Source: Acidimicrobiales bacterium
GTDB lineage: Bacteria; Actinomycetota; Acidimicrobiia; Acidimicrobiales; Bog-793
DNA length: 55,028 bases
Reading direction: 5' to 3'
NCBI GenBank assembly: GCA_035533595.1
Contig: DATLTN010000049.1
Location: 1 to 55,028 of the forward strand
Made by a program: the position numbers and the translations under genes. Of the stretch, positions 50,618 through 55,028 are shown piece by piece (positions within the stretch are counted from its first letter, which is position 1; each line of letters begins with the position of its first letter). The notes under the pieces were generated by a model. That model was not told the DNA's origin. It ran no database searches and saw nothing but the letters and a program-made list of their open reading frames with translations.

Positions 50618-52479
50618 CGACCGTCGGCCTCGACCTGGCGCGAGAAGTCGGACCTGGGGGGCGCACGCTGCAGCAGCGGCCGGCGGCAGCTCCCCGACCG
50701 GACCCGGCCAGTGAGCGGCGGGCGTCGGCCCTCTCGCTCGCAGTCGCCGCCGCGGTCATCGGCGTCTTGGCGGCCCCGCTGCTGTTCACCGAGAACGGCT
50801 TCGCCTCGGACTTCACCAACCTCGCGTGGCTGAGCTCGGTTCAGTCGGCGACCGTGACCCACGGCCTCATCCCGTCGTTCTTCATCAACACCACGGGCAC
50901 GTCGCCCCTCCCCGCCGGCTACGCCTACCCCTATCCCCAAACAGGGCTGTTCGACCCCGTCTACGCCTTCTACGGCGGACCGCTCCTCGCGAACGTCGGC
51001 TACCTGTCGGTGGCGCTTGGCCATCACGTGATCGCGGCCTTCGTCCTCGTCAGCCTGCTCGCCTTCGCCGCTGCCTACCGCGGCGTGTACTGGTGCGCCC
51101 GCCTCGCCGGGTGCCGGCGCGTCGTCTCGCACGCCGCGGCGATCACCTTCGTGGCGAGCGCCTACTACCTCACCGACCTCTACGGCCGGAGCGACTGGTT
51201 GGAGTTCGTGGCCGTGTCCGCGCTGCCGCTGTTCGCCGCCTCGCTCGCGGCGATCCTCTGGCAGCCGAAGGTGCGCGCCAGCTCCCTCGCCTGGCTCTAC
51301 GTCACCGCCGTCTTCCTCGGCGGGAGCCACAACACCACCTTGTTGTGGGGATCGATCTTCCTCGCGCTGGTGGCGGCGATCCTCCTCGCCTCGCGGGCGG
51401 TTCCGTTGCCGGCGCGCCGACGCGTGCTGCTCTTCGCCGTCGTCGCCTTCCTCGGCGTCGGCCTCAACGGCTGGGCCATCCTCCCGGCCCTCGCCTACGC
51501 AAGTCACACCTACTTCGTGCACGCGGAGTCCGTCATCGGGACGCCGTTCATGGACACCTTCACGCATCTCTTCGACCCGCTGCGGATGGTGCCGCGCGAG
51601 TCGACCACGCCCGCGCTCTACGTACAGGTCGTCGACTGGATGCTCGCCTGGGCGCTCGTCGCCGGGGCGGTGCTCTGTGCGGTGCGGGGGAGCAGGCTCG
51701 AGCGCCGGCTCTTCGTGGCCTTCTGCACGCTCAGCGGACTGTGCCTGTTCTACCTGTTGAACCGGCAGATCTGGCAGGTGATGCCACACCTTTTGTGGAC
51801 GATCCAGAACCCGTTCCTCCTCGGCACCTACTTCACCCTGAGCGTCTGCGCGCTACTGATCGCGGTCGGCTCGAGCTCGGCGCTGCGGAACCCCCGGGCA
51901 CGGCGCCGGGTCGCGATCGGCGCCCTCGTCGGCTGCGCGGCGGTCACGCTCGCCCTCGGCGCGTGGCAGGCGCTCGTGCCCAACGACCGCCAGCCCATCG
52001 AGTCCTACGTCAACCGCTACGACGCCCTCACCGGGGTGAACACGCTCCCCAAGTCCTGGTACGCGGTGCTCGACTGGGTCGACCAGCAGCTCCCGGTGGT
52101 GGCCGTCGACCCGAACCGCTTCGTGACGCTGCCCGCGGCCGTCGTCGACGCGCACGGCGACGGGATCGACACCTTGATGAACACCCCCGCAGGTCCGGCC
52201 CCGATCGGGATCAACGTGGTCGCGGTGCCGGACCTCATCACGCTCGGTGGTGACCTGCGGGTGATCGGACGGACGAGCTCGGGTTATCTCGCGGTCACCC
52301 GCGCGGCCGCGGTGACCGGGCCGGCGCGCCTGATCGTCGGGACCGCGAGGTCCAAGCCCATCCTCCTCGGCCGCCTCTGGACCGCCCTCTCGGCAGCGGG
52401 CGCGCTCCTCGGCACGGCTGCCTTCGCCGTGCGTGCACGGCGTCGCCAGCGTGTCACCGCGGCCGCGGGCATCGGGTGA
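50614..52479 (+). CDS. Large polytopic membrane protein, possibly a GT-C-type glycosyltransferase
   Basis: 621 residues from a GTG overlapping hddC (GTGA). About 11-13 membrane segments begin near residue 40. The first long extracytoplasmic loop holds acidic residues (GFASDFTNLAW), the arrangement seen in GT-C enzymes that use polyprenyl-linked sugars, and a soluble C-terminal stretch of about 120 residues follows. No named family is recognised with certainty. Coupling to the nucleotide-heptose gene suggests transfer or export of a heptose-containing glycan. Confidence 0.72.
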   Translation: MTTVGLDLAREVGPGGRTLQQRPAAAPRPDPASERRASALSLAVAAAVIGVLAAPLLFTENGFASDFTNLAWLSSVQSATVTHGLIPSFFINTTGTSPLPAGYAYPYPQTGLFDPVYAFYGGPLLANVGYLSVALGHHVIAAFVLVSLLAFAAAYRGVYWCARLAGCRRVVSHAAAITFVASAYYLTDLYGRSDWLEFVAVSALPLFAASLAAILWQPKVRASSLAWLYVTAVFLGGSHNTTLLWGSIFLALVAAILLASRAVPLPARRRVLLFAVVAFLGVGLNGWAILPALAYASHTYFVHAESVIGTPFMDTFTHLFDPLRMVPRESTTPALYVQVVDWMLAWALVAGAVLCAVRGSRLERRLFVAFCTLSGLCLFYLLNRQIWQVMPHLLWTIQNPFLLGTYFTLSVCALLIAVGSSSALRNPRARRRVAIGALVGCAAVTLALGAWQALVPNDRQPIESYVNRYDALTGVNTLPKSWYAVLDWVDQQLPVVAVDPNRFVTLPAAVVDAHGDGIDTLMNTPAGPAPIGINVVAVPDLITLGGDLRVIGRTSSGYLAVTRAAAVTGPARLIVGTARSKPILLGRLWTALSAAGALLGTAAFAVRARRRQRVTAAAGIG

Positions 52480-52493
52480 GGCGGCCAGCGAGC

Positions 52494-54494
52494 TCAGGTG
52501 CGGCGCTCGACGAGACCGGGCGTGGTGCCCGGGATCGCGAAGGGGCGGTAGGCACCGCAGGCGTCGGCGAAGTAGAAGTACGAGCGCTCGGAGATGACGA
52601 GCCACTCGGTGCCGTGCGCGACGAGGTAGTCGCACATCAAGCTCGCCGTCGCGGCGCTGGCGACCACGTCGTAGGGATCGTTGAAGAGCATCGCGGAATG
52701 GACGCCGAGCGCGAGGGAGAGGTAGTTGGCACCCTCTCCGAGATAGGAGACCCGGCCGCCCGCAGCAGTGGCGTACGCCTGGGTGATGAGGACGTCGGTG
52801 AGCGCGCCCTGCAGTGACGGAGACAGGTAGCCCTGCCCAGCTGGCGGGTCGATCAGGTGCTCGGCCGTGAGCACGGGGCCCGGGCTCTGCAACGTCGATG
52901 CTCCGAGCAGCGACACGACGACCAGCAGTGGGAAACGTGTCAGCGAGCGGCTCGACCAAAGCGCCTCCCCCTTGTCGTCGGTGCGCTCGCCTGTCCGTGA
53001 GTGCTGCGCCAGGGCGAGCACGGCGACGACGCCGACCGCCGCCGGCAAGAGCAGCACCTGGAGCTGGCCCGAGGCGAACGAACGGTTGAGGTAGTAGATG
53101 AAGCCGAGGGAGGACCAGGTCCCGAAGAACGCGGCCGTGATTGCCGCGTAGTCGACCGGCCCACGTTGCTCGCAAGCAACGTTCGCGGCAGGGCAGAGGA
53201 GCGACCGCCAACCGATCACCGCGGTCGCCAGCACGACGGGGAGCACGAGCATCACCGGGCCAGGGACCTGGATCGGCGCTGCGCCGTAACCAGAGCCGAA
53301 GGTCCGATCGAAGAACGCCACGTAGTGGACCGACAGGGGGCTGCCTGCGAGCGCGGCCGCGACGGGATAGGCGCCGACGCCGACCGCGAGGCCCAGCAAC
53401 CACGGCGCCGAGCGCGCCACTTCCACTCGAGCGACGACGCTCCCGACGAAGAGCACGCCGCCGAAGGCGAGGACCGCGGCGACGCCGAAGTCCTGTGAGT
53501 TCCACGCGACGAGACCACCGGCGAAGCCGAGGGCCCCGAGTCGCCAACCGCGACGCGCGCCACCCCTGACCGCAAGCAGGGTGCCCGAGCCGGCGAGGAA
53601 ATAGAGCATCCCAGGGAACACCCGGATCGGAAGCTCCTGGACCGACGAGGCGATCGAGCCCTGGAGCGCCGCTCCGTGCAGCACGGTCACGCAGGTGAAG
53701 GGCACCACGAGAAGGAGAGCGACGCCGAGCGAGCGGCGCCCGAGGAGGCGATGCGCGATCGCGACGCCGATGAGGACGGCAGCGACCGCGAACGCGCTGA
53801 GCAGGGCCAGGGCGACCTGCGCGACGGCCGGCGCATCCAGTGCTCCCACCAGTGGCTTCAGGAGGTAGCCGTAGAGCGCGTCGTACTGCGGGATGAAGTT
53901 CGCGTCGGGGACGCGTTGTGCGGGCGCAGCGAGCAGCTCGTTCAGCGCGTAGAGATTGTTGACCGGGTCCGACGTGTAGCCGCTCATGCGCACGAGGCTG
54001 GCCAGATCGGCAACCGCCAGTGCGCTTGTCGCGACGAGAAGCGAGCGATTGAGAATGCGCCTGCCGCGAAGCCCCGAGAGCCAGCGACCAGCGAGCGCCA
54101 CGACGACGCTCACGACCAGCACGCTCACTCCGAAACCGTCCCAATAGGTGTGGGCGAGGTCGGGGCGTTCGATGGCGCCGATCCCTACGCCAAGCCCGCC
54201 GAGCGACACGATCGCGACGGCGCCGTCGACGTACCTCCTCCGGGCGGCGCGCGCCCAACGGAGCCCGACAATGACGGCGGCCAACGTCGCGCCGACGAAC
54301 AACGCCCGATCCCAGCGCTCGCTCGTCGAGCTGCCGCGCAGAATCGCGATCAGTCCGATGAACAGTGCAACCGGTGCGGTCACGCGGGCAAAGAGCGTCG
54401 GAACAGTTGCTGTCCCTGGCTGCGGAGTCCGCCCCGGGGGCGGCGGCTCGCCCTCCGTATCGATCGGAAGAGCCGACGACTTCAGCTCGGTCAC
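52494..54494 (-). CDS. Large polytopic membrane protein of unknown function
   Basis: 666 residues from a GTG. A charged, proline-rich cytoplasmic N-terminus (about 30 residues) is followed by about 12-13 hydrophobic segments and a C-terminal domain of about 130 residues predicted outside, with cysteines in SLMCDYLVAHG and FADACGAYRPF. A loop with NFIPQYDALYGYLLKPLVG precedes the middle segments. Architecture is similar to the convergent gene at 50614, but I see no clear sequence match. GT-C-like or polymerase-like roles are possible. No good ribosome site is seen. Confidence 0.68.
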   Translation of the reverse strand: MTELKSSALPIDTEGEPPPPGRTPQPGTATVPTLFARVTAPVALFIGLIAILRGSSTSERWDRALFVGATLAAVIVGLRWARAARRRYVDGAVAIVSLGGLGVGIGAIERPDLAHTYWDGFGVSVLVVSVVVALAGRWLSGLRGRRILNRSLLVATSALAVADLASLVRMSGYTSDPVNNLYALNELLAAPAQRVPDANFIPQYDALYGYLLKPLVGALDAPAVAQVALALLSAFAVAAVLIGVAIAHRLLGRRSLGVALLLVVPFTCVTVLHGAALQGSIASSVQELPIRVFPGMLYFLAGSGTLLAVRGGARRGWRLGALGFAGGLVAWNSQDFGVAAVLAFGGVLFVGSVVARVEVARSAPWLLGLAVGVGAYPVAAALAGSPLSVHYVAFFDRTFGSGYGAAPIQVPGPVMLVLPVVLATAVIGWRSLLCPAANVACEQRGPVDYAAITAAFFGTWSSLGFIYYLNRSFASGQLQVLLLPAAVGVVAVLALAQHSRTGERTDDKGEALWSSRSLTRFPLLVVVSLLGASTLQSPGPVLTAEHLIDPPAGQGYLSPSLQGALTDVLITQAYATAAGGRVSYLGEGANYLSLALGVHSAMLFNDPYDVVASAATASLMCDYLVAHGTEWLVISERSYFYFADACGAYRPFAIPGTTPGLVERRT

Positions 54495-54594
54495 CGGCTC
54501 TTCTTAGTGCCCATTGAACAATCAGCGGGCTATCGACGAGTCGGGCGTGCCCCGTGTCAACCGGTAGCCACAGGGCCGCGATGCGCGACGAGGG

Positions 54595-54600
54595 TAGGAT
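54595..54600 (+). promoter_or_regulatory. Putative -10 box, leaderless SDR gene
   Basis: TAGGAT ends 6 nt before the GTG at 54607 and fixes that codon as the probable start. 54495-54594 upstream is otherwise featureless to me. Confidence 0.5.
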
Positions 54601-54606
54601 TCGTCA

Positions 54607-55028
54607 GTGGTCGAGCCGTCCTCAAGCGGCGCTGAGCTGGGCGGCTTGCCCGCTGCGCTCCCTCTCCCGAGACTCGCGCTCATCCTGGGCGGGACCGGCT
54701 TCATCGGCCGCGCGATTGCACGCCGCTTCCTGGCCGTCGGCGTCCCGGTACGGATCGTCGCCCGAAGCGGTCGCGAGGACGCGATAGAGGCGGGGACCGA
54801 GGTTGAGTTCGTCCAGGGCGACGCCGCGGATCCACTGCTCATGCAGGAGGCCCTGCGTGGCGTCGATCGGGTGGTCTATGCGGTCGGCCAATCCTTGCCC
54901 AGAGAGTCGAACCTGAAACCGATCGAGGACGTGTTCTCGGCCCTCCCGCCGCTGTTGTCGGTCCTTGAAGCCCTGCGAGGAGTTCCGGGCACGGGGTTCA
55001 CTTTCTTGTCTTCCGGCGGGACCGTGTA
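54607..55028 (+). CDS. NAD-dependent epimerase/dehydratase, 3' end cut by the window
   Basis: 140 residues are visible. After about 20 variable residues comes LALILGGTGFIGRAIARRFL, the Rossmann loop G-G-T-G-F-I-G, then VPVRIVARSGRED, EFVQGDAADPLLMQEALRG and VDRVVYAVGQSLP. TFLSSGGTV at the very end is the start of the catalytic serine strand. It is an extended SDR acting on sugar nucleotides or lipid-linked sugars, the third SDR of the region. The frame runs off the right edge at the third base pair of a codon. Confidence 0.85.
   Translation, partial: MVEPSSSGAELGGLPAALPLPRLALILGGTGFIGRAIARRFLAVGVPVRIVARSGREDAIEAGTEVEFVQGDAADPLLMQEALRGVDRVVYAVGQSLPRESNLKPIEDVFSALPPLLSVLEALRGVPGTGFTFLSSGGTV

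Noticed and set aside
1-55028. tRNA, rRNA, 4.5S RNA, riboswitches, CRISPR arrays, IS elements or prophage
   Set aside because: No cloverleaf-like, transposase-like or spacer-repeat sequence was seen in the intergenic segments, all of which are under about 200 bases. A covariance-model search would be needed to exclude small RNAs fully.

Overview
The window is very GC-rich, densely packed chromosomal DNA from an actinobacterium (Actinomycetota). The class Acidimicrobiia would fit but is not proven. The evidence is the actinobacterial gene order from rpmB/thiL through recG, coaD, a SepIVA-like protein, rpmF, plsX, acpP, rnc, mutM, smc, ftsY, ffh, rpsP, khpA, rimM, trmD and rplS to a DUF2469 gene. 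A DUF2510 membrane protein, a GTP-type PEP carboxykinase, a biotin-dependent pyruvate carboxylase and many apparently leaderless starts (a TANNNT box ending about 6 nt before the start codon) agree with this. No rRNA, tRNA, CRISPR array, IS element or phage gene was seen. No gene-free stretch exceeds about 200 bases.

Layout. (1) 1-14178: central metabolism and singletons. These are a cut-off amidohydrolase, aroC, a divergent pyruvate carboxylase, RidA, a luciferase-like oxidoreductase, DedA, an alpha/beta hydrolase, a four-Cys PD-(D/E)XK nuclease, a PAP2 phosphatase, purE, a ChbG-like deacetylase, a nucleotidyltransferase, a class IV aminotransferase and two small actinobacterial proteins. 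(2) 14175-34519: a nearly unbroken minus-strand housekeeping array for translation, SRP, chromosome segregation, lipid precursors, RNA processing and DNA repair. It is interrupted only by a WcbI-GSCFA gene pair (23205-25213) that carries its own promoter-like box. (3) 34580-39802: rpmB, thiL, pckG with two possible leader peptides, an MFS transporter, a RAM-domain protein and a small Cys-rich protein. (4) 39948-55028: a surface-sugar region. It holds a complete predicted set for GDP-D-glycero-alpha-D-manno-heptose (GmhA-like isomerase, HddA-like kinase, GmhB-like phosphatase, HddC-like guanylyltransferase). With these are a transaldolase-like protein, three SDR epimerases/dehydratases (the last cut by the window end), a Gfo/Idh/MocA oxidoreductase, a methyltransferase, RmlC and two large polytopic membrane proteins. 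The region is split by a minus-strand block (41590-44739) containing a RodZ-like membrane protein, rfbC, mutY and a DUF6941-like gene.

How it fits together. The most interesting reading is that this actinobacterium makes a heptose-containing glycan. WcbI is known from the Burkholderia pseudomallei capsule locus, whose polymer is an acetylated 6-deoxy-heptose. Finding a WcbI homologue about 15 kb from a GDP-heptose pathway therefore suggests a decorated heptose surface polymer. That link is inference. The individual family assignments rest on motifs visible in the translated sequence.
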